Notes: generated from the letters alone by a model not told the origin. Counted from the first letter of the stretch, positions 54,280 through 63,272 are shown. The stretch: DNA of 64,000 nt from Alphaproteobacteria bacterium (GCA_016722515.1 JADKJE010000005.1:62001-126000), one strand, 5' to 3'. Translations and numbers: made by a program.

Positions 54280-54308
54280 TGTATACCATGGTATAAAGTT
54301 GGAAACAA
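54280..54308 (-). promoter_or_regulatory. Promoter and palindromic operator candidate of the exoprotein gene
   Basis: On the minus strand TTGTTT (54303-54308) and TATACA (54280-54285) are 17 bases apart. A perfect 14-bp palindrome TATACCATGGTATA (54282-54295) covers part of the spacer and -10, so a dimeric repressor could act here. Distance to the ATG is about 45 bases. Confidence 0.45.
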
Positions 54309-54399
54309 GGAGTTATTTTCAACTGAAGGTTAAATAGAGGATTGGCGCATTTTTGTATGTAAGTTAGCGAATGTCTGTTTTCCTTCTTCATGAATTATA

Positions 54400-55501
54400 C
54401 CAATTCTTATATTTAAATAAACTAATTAATAGCGCAAATCTGAGCGATCCGCTCTGGAGTGAAGTCGTGAATGGCTGCGCAAACGGCAACTTCAAGCTCA
54501 TCTATTGAATCATAGATTTTGTTTCTGATGGTTATACGCTTGAGTTGTTGCCAGAATCTTTCCACAGGATTTAATTCCGGAGAATAAGGAGGCAAATGGA
54601 TGATGCTTATATTCGCGGGCAGATTAAGTTGCCTTGACCTGTGCCACCCGGCTCCATCCATAACAAGAATAATTTTATCGTCCGCAAATTGCCGAGACAT
54701 TTCTTGAAGATAGAGATTGAGCATATCTGTATTGACGTTAGGTAAAATCAAAGTGAATGTTTCGCCTGAGTTAGGCTCTACAGAGCTATAGACATAGAAA
54801 TTTTGAAAGCCAAGCTTCATCTTCACACAAGATCTTTGTCCTGTTTTGAACCATCCATGGCCTATTTTTGAATGAGTTCCAAAGCGTGATTCATCCATAA
54901 AAAACATGCGCCTTCCTGGGCATTCACTTAGATGGTTTGATAGATTTTTTTTTGAATTCCACTTCATCCCCTTGGTTTTTCTTGTGATGTTCTGGACGTG
55001 GAGTTATATAAGAAAAACGCATTTTCTTTATCAATCGATGAACGGTTGATCGCCCCAATTTCACCTGCATAGTTTTAGAGATTTTCTGTTGAATAGACTC
55101 AATCGTTAGTTGTGGATCGGACTCTAGCCATTTGCGAATCTCCTCTTGCTGAGAGGGGCTTAACAAAGACTTGCGACCCCTTCCTGGCTTAACAGACAGC
55201 GTTTCAAAACTACCATCCCGAAGCGCTTTAATCCATGAAATGACGCTAGCCTTGGTGACGCCCATTATGTTGCACACAGCACTATACCATGCTCGTGCGC
55301 TGCCAAGACTATTCTTAATTTAATCGCTATAGCCCCACTCTTTCCAACCTCTTCTAAGCCAATACGTGCGCGACTTACAACAATATCTGTCAATAACTTC
55401 GTTTTTCTGCCCATAACAACCAACCCTTCATTGCGTTAATGGGCCATAGAATATCACAAATAATGACAGATATAATTAGTTTATTTAAATATGAGATATG
55501 G
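54400..55501 (-). mobile_element. IS630-family insertion sequence
   Basis: About 1.1 kb, flanked by a TA duplication (54398-54399 and 55502-55503), the usual IS630 target. The ends are imperfect inverted repeats starting CCAATTCTT on the left and CCATATCTC on the right, both continuing into a shared 20-base segment ATATTTAAATAAACTAATTA. It contains one transposase split over frames. It lies about 165 bases upstream of the exoprotein start. Confidence 0.85.
54422..55414 (-). pseudogene. IS630 transposase, two-frame with an extra frameshift
   Basis: The N-terminal part starts at 55414 (MGRKTKLLTDIVVSRARIG) and reaches LAAHEHGI, then loses frame near 55290. It resumes as VCNIMGVTKASVISWIKALR, a winged/helix-turn-helix part, up to DEVEFKKKS. 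The DDE catalytic half is in the next frame: RMFFMDESRFGTHSKIGHGW (first Asp), KIILVMDGAGWHRS (second Asp), PPYSPELNPVERFWQQLKR (Glu). The second switch lies on a run of nine A on the coding strand near 54945, a site fit for programmed -1 frameshifting. The first break near 55290 looks like a true one-base loss, so the copy may be inactive. Confidence 0.8.
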
Positions 55502-55534
55502 TATTACATCTCTGCCCGCGAATTCCGGCCATCG

Positions 55535-55584
55535 GCGATTGATCTCTAAAGTCTTGTTTCGGGTGTCCCATTGACGAAGACAGG
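55535..55584 (+). mobile_element. IS1634-family right-end remnant
   Basis: Contains the transposase tail codons for IDL and stop (ATTGATCTCTAA) and the same right end GTGTCCCATTGACGAAGACA found at 46750-46770 and 47463-47485. It abuts the right copy of the 190-bp repeat. Between the IS630 end (55503) and here nothing else is recognised. Confidence 0.75.
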
Positions 55585-55774
55585 AAAATAGTATTTTGTC
55601 CGGTTTTTATTATTTAAACCTATAATAAGCCGTGTCAGAGCCCTATTCACGTTTGAAGTGCAACTATTGATTTATAATGATCTATCATTTTAAATCCCAG
55701 AAGCCAATGAAAACAAGAGAGTGAGACCCTACTCTAGGTTTGTCGTTTATGAACGGCAGACGTTAGTGGACACT
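55585..55774. repeat. 190-bp direct repeat, right copy
   Basis: Identical to 46186-46375. It begins immediately after the IS right end (AGACAGG) and ends at GTGGACACT, after which chromosomal sequence leads into the phosphatase gene. It lacks the left half of the terminator stem present beside the left copy, consistent with duplication from inside that terminator. Confidence 0.88.
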
Positions 55775-55808
55775 AGTGTTTCAAAAGAGAGGGTGAATTC
55801 ACCGCTAA

Positions 55809-56588
55809 TTAGAGGAGCTTTTGTGCCAATTCCATCTGTGCTAATAACGCTAATTCTTTCGTTGCTGCGGCAATGATGCGGTCGGAGGAGCTGTAGGTTA
55901 TCGGAGTGCCTTGCCAGTCGCAGCAGAAGCCTCCACTTGCATTAACGACAGCTGCTAAGGCCATCATATCATGGGGTTTGAGACCTGATTCGATGACCAG
56001 ATCAACCGTGCCGGTAGCAAGCATCGCATAATTATAGCAATCTCCGCCCCAAATCGGGAAGCGGCATAAACGCATGATGTGCTGATAACGTTGCCAATCT
56101 TCTTCATTAAAATAAGTAGGGCCGGTGGTGGCGATGATCGCCTCTGCTAGCTGTGTGCAGCCAGATGTGCGGGTAGGCTGATTATTAAGCGTGCAGCTTC
56201 GTTGCGGGTCACCAATCCATCGTTCGTGGGTGATGGGTTGGTCGATCACACCCAGAACCGGATCTCCGCGATGGGTGAGGCCAATAAGCGTGGCAAACCA
56301 GGGTCTACCCGCAATAAAGGATTTGGTGCCGTCAATGGGATCTAATACCCATAACCATTCGGCATCGCCTTGATGGGGGGGGAATTCTTCTCCGGCAATG
56401 CCGTGCTGCGGGTAATGCTGTTGAATCAATGTTCGTAAAATGGTTTCGGTTTCTTTATCGGCGATGGTGACCGGGGTTAAATCGGATTTGGATTCGGTTT
56501 GTGGTGTATGTCTGAAATAACGCCTGATGATGTCCCCACTGGCATCGGCCAGCAAATTAACAAAGGCTATTAGCGATGAATCTATCAT
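55809..56588 (-). CDS. hisN: Inositol-monophosphatase-family phosphatase, HisN-like
   Basis: Mg-dependent phosphatase, 259 residues. DLTPVTIADKETETILR, GIAGEEF, the signature WVLDPIDGTKSFIAGRPWFA, and the second site WGGDCYNYAMLATGTVDLVI are present. The form DPIDGTKSF with AGRP is typical of HisN-type histidinol-phosphatases of alphaproteobacteria, which catalyse the penultimate step of histidine synthesis. An inositol-phosphatase or CysQ-like role is possible. The next gene upstream (glycosyltransferase) ends two bases before its start. Confidence 0.82.
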   Translation of the reverse strand: MIDSSLIAFVNLLADASGDIIRRYFRHTPQTESKSDLTPVTIADKETETILRTLIQQHYPQHGIAGEEFPPHQGDAEWLWVLDPIDGTKSFIAGRPWFATLIGLTHRGDPVLGVIDQPITHERWIGDPQRSCTLNNQPTRTSGCTQLAEAIIATTGPTYFNEEDWQRYQHIMRLCRFPIWGGDCYNYAMLATGTVDLVIESGLKPHDMMALAAVVNASGGFCCDWQGTPITYSSSDRIIAAATKELALLAQMELAQKLL

Positions 56589-56590
56589 GG

Positions 56591-57610
56591 TTAATACTTG
56601 GGTTTAAAGGGTTTGCGTTCAGTTGGTTTGGGATACACCCGTATATCGCTACGCCGATTCTTTAATGCTAGGATATTCCAGCTGATGGCTTTGGCAATAG
56701 CAAAGATAGAAACCTTCCGTGATGATTGGATTAATTTACGTTTTTGAAGAACAGGTTCCATACCCCATAACGCGTCTTTAATGGCTTTTAAAAAGGGAAG
56801 GCCATGGCCCAAACGTACGGCTTTTACCCCTAATAATCCATGCATGATGATCAATGGGGGCAAACTAATGGGCATTAACAATAGGGGCATGTTTTTAAGC
56901 CAGGTCCAGATACGGTTTCTAACCCCGTAATAGGTTTGAAAGACGCTGTTTTGACCGGCAATGGCAGAGCCTACATGATACACCACGGCCTCCCTTACCT
57001 GTACCGCTTGTTGCCCTAACCAGCGAAAGCGAAAGCCAAGATCGACATCTTCGCCATAACAAAAAAAAGATTCATCAAATCCGCCTGCTTCTCGAAAAAT
57101 TTCGTGGTTATAGAGTGCCGCAGCAGCACACGGGGCAAATGTTTCTCCCGTTGCTGGTAAGGTTGAAAGTGGCCAGCGATAATGGCCGCGATAAGGAATG
57201 CCAAAAATATGATAAACATCACCGGCGCCATCAAGCTCAGACGGGCGATTGGCATTTATCTGGGTAGAGCCAAACATCATAATTTTAGGAAAGCGGATGG
57301 TGGCAAACATCAACTGCTGTAGCCAGTCTTTAGCGGGAAAAGCGTCTGGGTTTAAGCACGCAATCCACGGGGCATCGGTTTGTAGTGCTCCTACGTTATT
57401 GGCAGCCGCAAAACCAAGATTCGTGGTGCTGCGAATGAGTTTTAGCCTGGTATCCTGAGGCAATTGGTTTATGGAACCATCCTGTGAGGCATTATCAACC
57501 AGGATTACCTCAAAGTCGGTAAAGCTCTGCAACAATACGCATTCCAGGCAGCGTTTAAGGTAATCACCGGCATTATAATTCACAATGATAACGGCAACTT
57601 TAGCAGGCAA
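56591..57610 (-). CDS. Family 2 glycosyltransferase
   Basis: A 339-residue GT-A enzyme with VAVIIVNYNAGDYLKRCLEC, VDNASQDGS, TTNLGFAAANNVG, WIACLNPDAFP (DxD-like metal site) and GGFDESFFCYGEDVDLGFRF. This is the rhamnosyltransferase-like WbbL subgroup, so a role in surface polysaccharide is likely. A hydrophobic stretch near residue 220-240 may contact the membrane. The start is a TTG overlapping the end of pyrF by 11 bases; no ATG lies near, and coupling with pyrF is probable. Confidence 0.85.
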   Translation of the reverse strand: MPAKVAVIIVNYNAGDYLKRCLECVLLQSFTDFEVILVDNASQDGSINQLPQDTRLKLIRSTTNLGFAAANNVGALQTDAPWIACLNPDAFPAKDWLQQLMFATIRFPKIMMFGSTQINANRPSELDGAGDVYHIFGIPYRGHYRWPLSTLPATGETFAPCAAAALYNHEIFREAGGFDESFFCYGEDVDLGFRFRWLGQQAVQVREAVVYHVGSAIAGQNSVFQTYYGVRNRIWTWLKNMPLLLMPISLPPLIIMHGLLGVKAVRLGHGLPFLKAIKDALWGMEPVLQKRKLIQSSRKVSIFAIAKAISWNILALKNRRSDIRVYPKPTERKPFKPKY

Positions 57611-58304
57611 GGGTTTTCTCTATTGTTTTGAGGATATGGATAGGATCCGTTGCTTCGGTGATAGGGCGGCCAATAACAAGATAATTGGCGCCAAGAGCCA
57701 GTGCTTGTGCTGGTGTGAGTACGCGTTTTTGATCGCCCGTCTCGGATCCTTCTGGGCGAATGCCGGGCACGACTAATAAAAGTTCATTACCAAGTGCCAT
57801 ACGTAATAATCCAATTTCATGGGGTGAACAGACTACACCATCAAGCCCACACTCTTTTGCCAGGGTTGCCAGGCGTAAGACCTGTTCTTCCACTACTTCG
57901 TTCATACCAATCTGCCTTAAGTTAAGAGCATCCATGCTGGTAAGGATGGTAACGCCGAGTAACTGAGGCGGTACTCGTTGATATTGTTCACACCAGTTGG
58001 AAACGGTATCGGCAGCGCGTGTTAGCATATCTTTGCCGCCGCTGGTATGGACGGTAATCATCTGCACATTGAGGGACAACGCCGAACGCAAGGCTCCAGC
58101 AACCGTATTGGGGATATCATGAAATTTAAGGTCAAGGAATATGGGGATATTGTGCTGAGCAATTGCCGTTACCCCCTGGGGGCCATGATAGGTAAAGAAT
58201 TCTAGGCCTAGTTTAATACCGGCAATATGCGGGGCTAACATCCGTGCCATCTGGCTGGCACGGCCAAGGTCGGTTGTATCAAGGGCGCAATAGATAGGAA
58301 GCAT
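57600..58304 (-). CDS. pyrF: Orotidine 5'-phosphate decarboxylase PyrF
   Basis: Final enzyme of UMP synthesis. About 234 residues from the ATG at 58304 (MLPIYCALDTTDLGRASQMA), preferred over the TTG at 58319. Catalytic Lys-Asp motifs DLKFHDIPNTVAGAL (about residues 60-74), HTSGGKDML and VVPGIRPEG are present. Confidence 0.95.
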   Translation of the reverse strand: MLPIYCALDTTDLGRASQMARMLAPHIAGIKLGLEFFTYHGPQGVTAIAQHNIPIFLDLKFHDIPNTVAGALRSALSLNVQMITVHTSGGKDMLTRAADTVSNWCEQYQRVPPQLLGVTILTSMDALNLRQIGMNEVVEEQVLRLATLAKECGLDGVVCSPHEIGLLRMALGNELLLVVPGIRPEGSETGDQKRVLTPAQALALGANYLVIGRPITEATDPIHILKTIEKTLAC

Positions 58305-58332
58305 GGAAAGGAACCCCAAATAGGCTTATTTA

Positions 58333-58355
58333 CGTTACGCTACTCTAGCGTAACG
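58333..58355. other. Perfect 10-bp inverted repeat upstream of pyrF
   Basis: CGTTACGCTA (58333-58342) and TAGCGTAACG (58346-58355) with loop CTC. It lies 29 bases before the pyrF ATG and about 105 bases before the divergent ankyrin gene. It could be an operator, or a hairpin in the pyrF leader. Confidence 0.45.
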
Positions 58356-58459
58356 GGGTTTATTTTCAAGGGCTAGTTTTTTGACGTTTGAATAATGCAT
58401 TGTAAAATAGTTCGTATGGGTGTAAAAGAGTAAAGTCGAAAAACAAAAATGGTAGTAAT

Positions 58460-59140
58460 GTGGCTAGTGAAAGAGAATTTACAGAAATAAATTCTAATAC
58501 TGTTGTGATTGCTCAGGGAGAGGTTAAAGCAAGGGATGGGATTATATGGGTCGATGAAACAACCTTTGCCTTATTTAATAGTATCAGCAGGTCTGATTAT
58601 CCCTCAGTGGTCCAACACTTAGATGCTGGGGCGGATGTCAATGCCGTACTGCCGTTGGCGCAAATATTTCGTACGAATGAATTTTTTGAAAAAGACACTC
58701 CTCTTATGGCCGCTTTGTCTGATTCAAGATATGGTTCTGTTGAAGAAAGAAAAGCTATTGTTAGATTGCTGTTGGAAAGGGGGGCTGATGTTAACTGTAC
58801 GCAGGATCTTGACAGAAGATCGCCTCTGTATTGGGCATGTTACTTTGGTTGGGAAGATGTTGTCGGAGACATTCTTGAACGCGTACCACAATGTAATCAG
58901 AAACAATATGTAAATCTCTGTGATAACGATGGTTTTGCGGCACTGCATGCTGCTGTTATATCAGGAAGTAAGACTATCGTTCATAGACTTTTAGAGTTGG
59001 GGGCTGATTGCAAACAAAAAGCATATTCGGAGGGAGTGGGATACACCCCTGGGGCAATGGCAAAAACCGCTGGTAATCGGCACGAAATAACCGAAATGAT
59101 TAAGCGTTTCAAATCAAGCGAAGTCGAACAAGGTCGATAG
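58460..59140 (+). CDS. Ankyrin-repeat protein, 226 residues
   Basis: Begins at a GTG (MASEREFTEINSNTVVIAQG); the ribosome site is weak, so the exact start is uncertain. Ankyrin units cover about residues 45-210: SDYPSVVQHLDAGADVNAVL, KAIVRLLLERGADVNCTQDL, RRSPLYWACYFGWEDVV, DGFAALHAAVISGSKTIVHR. No signal or membrane segment. It is a single gene, unrelated to its neighbours. Like the larger ankyrin protein at 28927, it could be an exported effector or an internal scaffold. Confidence 0.78.
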   Translation: MASEREFTEINSNTVVIAQGEVKARDGIIWVDETTFALFNSISRSDYPSVVQHLDAGADVNAVLPLAQIFRTNEFFEKDTPLMAALSDSRYGSVEERKAIVRLLLERGADVNCTQDLDRRSPLYWACYFGWEDVVGDILERVPQCNQKQYVNLCDNDGFAALHAAVISGSKTIVHRLLELGADCKQKAYSEGVGYTPGAMAKTAGNRHEITEMIKRFKSSEVEQGR

Positions 59141-59142
59141 TT

Positions 59143-60195
59143 TTACCGTTGTGGAATTTCTGGTTTTTGGTTGCTTGTTTTGGGTGTTTTTGCAATTTCA
59201 GCGATGTTTTTTAACGACATGATTCTCGTTGTTGTGAGGTTCTCTTTCAGTGTATCGACTTCTTCTTTAGTCATAGGTTGATTTTGTATATTTCTTATAA
59301 AGCCTTCAAGATTTACACCTTCCATGTATTTCTCCATCAAGAGGGTATTTTCCACGGTTAGTCTAGAACAAACAAGAGTGGCTTGTTCCGCCGTGCGTTG
59401 AGGTAGCCAATTTTTTTGAATTGCGGTAGGCATATGCTGTTCCATCGCGTTATAAATTTTTTGAAATTGATCTGGGTTATTAAATGACAAAGGAAAATTA
59501 TTACGAATGGTGTTTGCTACAGCCTCAAAATATCCAGGATCTATGTTTTGGAATCGTTGTACCATATGGTCAACAAATCCGTTTGTAAAGGAAGCGTGAA
59601 GAGCATGCTCTCTTTGAATACTCGTTGGGATCATATTAATAGGCATGTTATGGTAGCCTTTTTCAGCGGTAACTCGGGCGATATTGAAATTGTTTATCTC
59701 GGTTGGCAATTCTGTAGCACTATTTGAAATACGGTCGACCATACTCTGGATGCTATTTGAGGGATCATATTCCAAGATATCGGACGTTCTTTTACAGCCA
59801 GCACGGAAAGCCTTATTGATGCCTTCATTAATCTTATCAGAAGCGGAGGGGTTTTCTCCTGATTTTCGTGAATAAGCTTCTTGTATTCTCTCAATAATAA
59901 TGCCCCAAGCTGGACCCATTTCAAATAAAGACGGATGCATTTTGACTAAGAATTTACTTAATTTTTTTTCATCTAATCGCTCTGGAACAACCTGTTGCAT
60001 CTCTTGATTAAATTGGCTAGCTGGAAGATCTGGATAGAGAAAAAAGGATCTAGAGCCTTTTAATGTAGTGCCACCAGATCCAAATAGACCGGATTTGACC
60101 AGGCTATTTTGAATATTCGTCTCTACTTCACTTGAAATAAAATCTTTCACGGATTGAGCAAGTTCATTTTTGCTGACAGGTTGACTTTTTGACAT
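59143..60195 (-). CDS. Unknown 350-residue soluble protein
   Basis: Not recognised. Starts MSKSQPVSKNELAQSVKDFI and looks mostly alpha-helical with no signal peptide or membrane helix. A Gly/Ser patch (SGLFGSGGTTLKGSRS) lies near residue 35-50, and the C-terminal tail is Lys/Pro/Gln-rich (KTPKTSNQKPEIPQR). Its stop is two bases from the stop of the convergent ankyrin gene. The start MSK[NS]Q is shared with the ankyrin protein at 28927. Composition and isolation would suit an effector, but this is speculative. Confidence 0.6.
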   Translation of the reverse strand: MSKSQPVSKNELAQSVKDFISSEVETNIQNSLVKSGLFGSGGTTLKGSRSFFLYPDLPASQFNQEMQQVVPERLDEKKLSKFLVKMHPSLFEMGPAWGIIIERIQEAYSRKSGENPSASDKINEGINKAFRAGCKRTSDILEYDPSNSIQSMVDRISNSATELPTEINNFNIARVTAEKGYHNMPINMIPTSIQREHALHASFTNGFVDHMVQRFQNIDPGYFEAVANTIRNNFPLSFNNPDQFQKIYNAMEQHMPTAIQKNWLPQRTAEQATLVCSRLTVENTLLMEKYMEGVNLEGFIRNIQNQPMTKEEVDTLKENLTTTRIMSLKNIAEIAKTPKTSNQKPEIPQR

Positions 60196-60308
60196 AATAC
60201 TCCCATTTCATTGGTTGTGGAGTGTTGTAAGTATTGGTATAATACATAATGAATTATATTATTAATATATATGATATATATTAAATTAATATTAAAACAT
60301 TGGTTGTG

Positions 60309-63206
60309 TTATTCCCAGGATTGATGCCTTGCCAAATGGGCATAATCATTAAATCGTGGCTTATTAGCTGGATTTGGGATTGCCAGGTAAGGGGTGTGTG
60401 GGCTGTTAAAAACGGCAAAAAGATGTTTTAGACCTGCTTCTGCCTCTTTTAACAATGAGGCTAACTCTTTCAGTTCTTTCTTTTCAGTAAAATTATAAGC
60501 TTCTGCAGGTGGCCTATTGCCGGTGAGGCACCAATAAGCGAGTTCGGCGATATCTAAATGCTGGTATGTTGGTGATTGTTTGAGCCCGAGTGCATAGATC
60601 AAAATCTGCGGAGAAAGCCCTGTTTTAATTTCCCTTTGTTTGGGAAGTGAGCCCGTGCCATGGGTTTTGTAATCAACGAGAATGGCTTCGCCAGTTGGAA
60701 AATAAGAAAGCCTGTCAATGCGGCCTCGGATCGTCCATTGTTCATTCTCGTGTGGTACATCAAGCTGGAATGGTAATTCACAGACTGTGTTTGCTTCATT
60801 ACGTTGCCAAGCTAGTTCAATCTGTTGAACCCACGGCGTGAGGTTCGTTAATTTCTTGCGCCAGAAAAAAATCACTGGTTCAGGTGGGGCAATTTCTAAC
60901 AGTGCTTTTTCGCCACAAGCACTCAAGATAGAAGTAAATGAGGTTTCGTCAAAAGGCTGCTGATGGAGCAATTCTAGGCAACGATGGATAAACATGCCAA
61001 AATCGCGGGTGAGGGTATCGCGTTTGAGTGGCTCAAGTTTTTTGAGATTGAGTATGTTTTCGGCATAGATTGAATAAGGGTCACGCATCCAGGTTTCAAT
61101 TTGCCGCACAGTCAGTGACCTTGGGCGTGCACTTACCGGAGGCCGAGGCTCTGGAGGCGATGCTGGTTGAGGGGCTGTTGTGTGGTGTTGTTTAGCAAGG
61201 TACGTATCGTATAGAGGAAAATGGGTTAGTCTTTCCCTGACGCCGCATAACGAAGCGTAGGTGAGTAAACGCTGTAACCAACGACTTTGTACGCTCACCG
61301 TACCATTGATTTTTCGTGAACGGGTGAATAGGATCGATTGTGCTGCAAATAAATGGCAGAAATCGTGAGATTCAAGGCCTAGCTGTTTTTGATAATCGGG
61401 CAGGCCCACGTGCTTACGCATGGTATTATTCAACCAGGGTTGGTGAGACCGGGCAAAGGGAATAGAACCTTCATTACAGTCGGCGATGATCACACGTTTA
61501 TAATCGGCCAGTCGTGCAGCAAACGGAGTTAGGATGGAAATGGCCGTATTGGGAGATGGTATTGGCTCAGCGGCAATATGTTGCTGCCTTGCAAGTTGGC
61601 TAAGTACCTCTGGGTAGTCGGCAGTATCCATGGTTTGATCAGCCAATGGTCCGTTTAGCCACTCATGGAGGAATGAAGCAACTTTTTTTCCTTCCTCTGT
61701 GTGCCACAATGCATGGTCATCCCAGGTTCGTCCCTCTGCATTCAATGTTAACGATGCAAGATGTAACCGTAAAAAATGTCCCAGTGTTTGTTTGGGTTGA
61801 TGCGCATTAAAGCCATCGTGAAGAAAAACAAATCCATCAAGCACAGGTTTAAGCCAGTTATATAAAGTGTTGTCGGATGATTGATAAAGGGCGTGGCCGA
61901 TGGATTCATAATCCTCAAAGGTAAATCGTTTATGACGCAGAAAATGTACCTCCAGCTGCCTGGCCAATAGCGAACTAGGCGGATGCTCAATTGTATCGGG
62001 CATCAGTGGATGCTTAAGCAGGGCCATAAGGCTCGAGAGATTAAAGGGTTGCAAGGCTGTTTTAAGAAATAACATCATCCATTGCCATAAGGCGGTGCGG
62101 TTAAGGGGAAGAGAGCATGATGAGTGGAGTGGAATCTGTAAATGCTTACAGGACTGAACCAGATATTGTTCCAGTTCATAGTTATTGGTAATGATGGCAA
62201 TTGGTTCATGAGGGGCTTCGTTTAACCAATGGTGTGCCGTTTGGGCGATGATTGCAGCTTCTTCTTGTAAATGCGGACACTCAACAACATGGATATTGTT
62301 CCATAACGCAGAATGAATGGTATCGGTCACTTGTCCAAATAATTCAGCCGGTGCAAAAAATTGTTCCAACAATGCCGATGTTGAAGGATCGTTTTGCGAA
62401 GTTATCTCAATCACCTGAATATCCATAGCCGTGGATTTAGCAAATTGCTGGACGTGGTAACAAGGGTGAGCTTCAGAGAGTGTTTGTGAACCTATTGCTG
62501 GGGTCAGTCCTTCCAGATAAACCATACCATGTGGAAGTTTGGCAATGGCTTGGAGGAGTTTAGCCGTTGTTGGTCGACTGGCTGTTGAACCCAATGCGAT
62601 CACTGGTTTACTCGGATTATTCGTTTCTAGGTAGCGGGTTATATGCTTAAGTAGCGCATGGTTTGCCTTGATTGGGTCGACTAATCGATGTTGATGAAGA
62701 TACGATTGCCAATAGGAAAATGTTTTGCCTAAAAGTGCAAGCGATTGCTGCCATCGTTGCGCATGGTCCTGAGGAACTAATGTTCCAAGAGCTGAAAATG
62801 GGATATCATACAGGGTCATTTCGTCCATCAGATCAAGCAGTTGGACACTGATCTCAAGAAGGCTTTTGGAGGATCCTTGGGGGGCTTGATTGGTTTCTTT
62901 GAGATAATGGTAGATACAAAGCAGCCGTTGAGCTTGTGAAGGCTTCTGTTGAGACGGTGCCATGCGCTGCTGATGAGATTCTAACCACTGGGTCAACGCA
63001 TAGTCATCGCTTAAATGCACGATCAGGGGAACCGCCAGGTTCGACTTTGTTACCTTGTCAAGGAGTGATTTAAGGAGGGCCGTCCCAGCAGGTGAAGGGG
63101 TTATAATGGTTGTGTGCGCTAAATCACTCTCAGGAATAGTGTGCACTAAATGGGCAACAGCTGTTTCAAGATACGGAACACCAAACGGTATGGAGAAAAC
63201 AGTCAT
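60309..63206 (-). CDS. addB: Double-strand break repair protein AddB
   Basis: A 965-residue subunit of the AddAB helicase-nuclease that processes DNA ends for RecA. It has a degenerate helicase-like N-terminal half, the ANAISILTPFAARLADYKRV and NEGSIPFARSHQPWLNNTMR region near 560-600, and a C-terminal RecB-type nuclease with RQIETWMRDPYSIYAENILN and GRIDRLSYFPTGEAILVDYKT, whose D and D-x-K residues form the PD-(D/E)xK site (about 855-878). addA is not in the window and would be expected just downstream, where instead an unrelated gene lies. Confidence 0.9.
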   Translation of the reverse strand: MTVFSIPFGVPYLETAVAHLVHTIPESDLAHTTIITPSPAGTALLKSLLDKVTKSNLAVPLIVHLSDDYALTQWLESHQQRMAPSQQKPSQAQRLLCIYHYLKETNQAPQGSSKSLLEISVQLLDLMDEMTLYDIPFSALGTLVPQDHAQRWQQSLALLGKTFSYWQSYLHQHRLVDPIKANHALLKHITRYLETNNPSKPVIALGSTASRPTTAKLLQAIAKLPHGMVYLEGLTPAIGSQTLSEAHPCYHVQQFAKSTAMDIQVIEITSQNDPSTSALLEQFFAPAELFGQVTDTIHSALWNNIHVVECPHLQEEAAIIAQTAHHWLNEAPHEPIAIITNNYELEQYLVQSCKHLQIPLHSSCSLPLNRTALWQWMMLFLKTALQPFNLSSLMALLKHPLMPDTIEHPPSSLLARQLEVHFLRHKRFTFEDYESIGHALYQSSDNTLYNWLKPVLDGFVFLHDGFNAHQPKQTLGHFLRLHLASLTLNAEGRTWDDHALWHTEEGKKVASFLHEWLNGPLADQTMDTADYPEVLSQLARQQHIAAEPIPSPNTAISILTPFAARLADYKRVIIADCNEGSIPFARSHQPWLNNTMRKHVGLPDYQKQLGLESHDFCHLFAAQSILFTRSRKINGTVSVQSRWLQRLLTYASLCGVRERLTHFPLYDTYLAKQHHTTAPQPASPPEPRPPVSARPRSLTVRQIETWMRDPYSIYAENILNLKKLEPLKRDTLTRDFGMFIHRCLELLHQQPFDETSFTSILSACGEKALLEIAPPEPVIFFWRKKLTNLTPWVQQIELAWQRNEANTVCELPFQLDVPHENEQWTIRGRIDRLSYFPTGEAILVDYKTHGTGSLPKQREIKTGLSPQILIYALGLKQSPTYQHLDIAELAYWCLTGNRPPAEAYNFTEKKELKELASLLKEAEAGLKHLFAVFNSPHTPYLAIPNPANKPRFNDYAHLARHQSWE

Positions 63207-63272
63207 GACTAATCCAATTCTGTTTTATCCTCCTTTTTAGAGGAGGGGGTGTTTAATGCCGGAAACCGATCG

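Larger units (their letters stand above)
46376..55584. mobile_element. 9.2-kb composite block bounded by IS1634-like ends
   Basis: The outer edges are an IS1634-type left end at 46376 and right end at 55584, and a 190-bp direct repeat flanks both. Contents are two IS1634 remnants, an orphan exoprotein fragment, a candidate immunity gene, the large exoprotein gene and an IS630 copy. Either the whole block transposed as one unit or one IS inserted and later gained the cargo. This is inferred from the boundaries. Confidence 0.6.
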
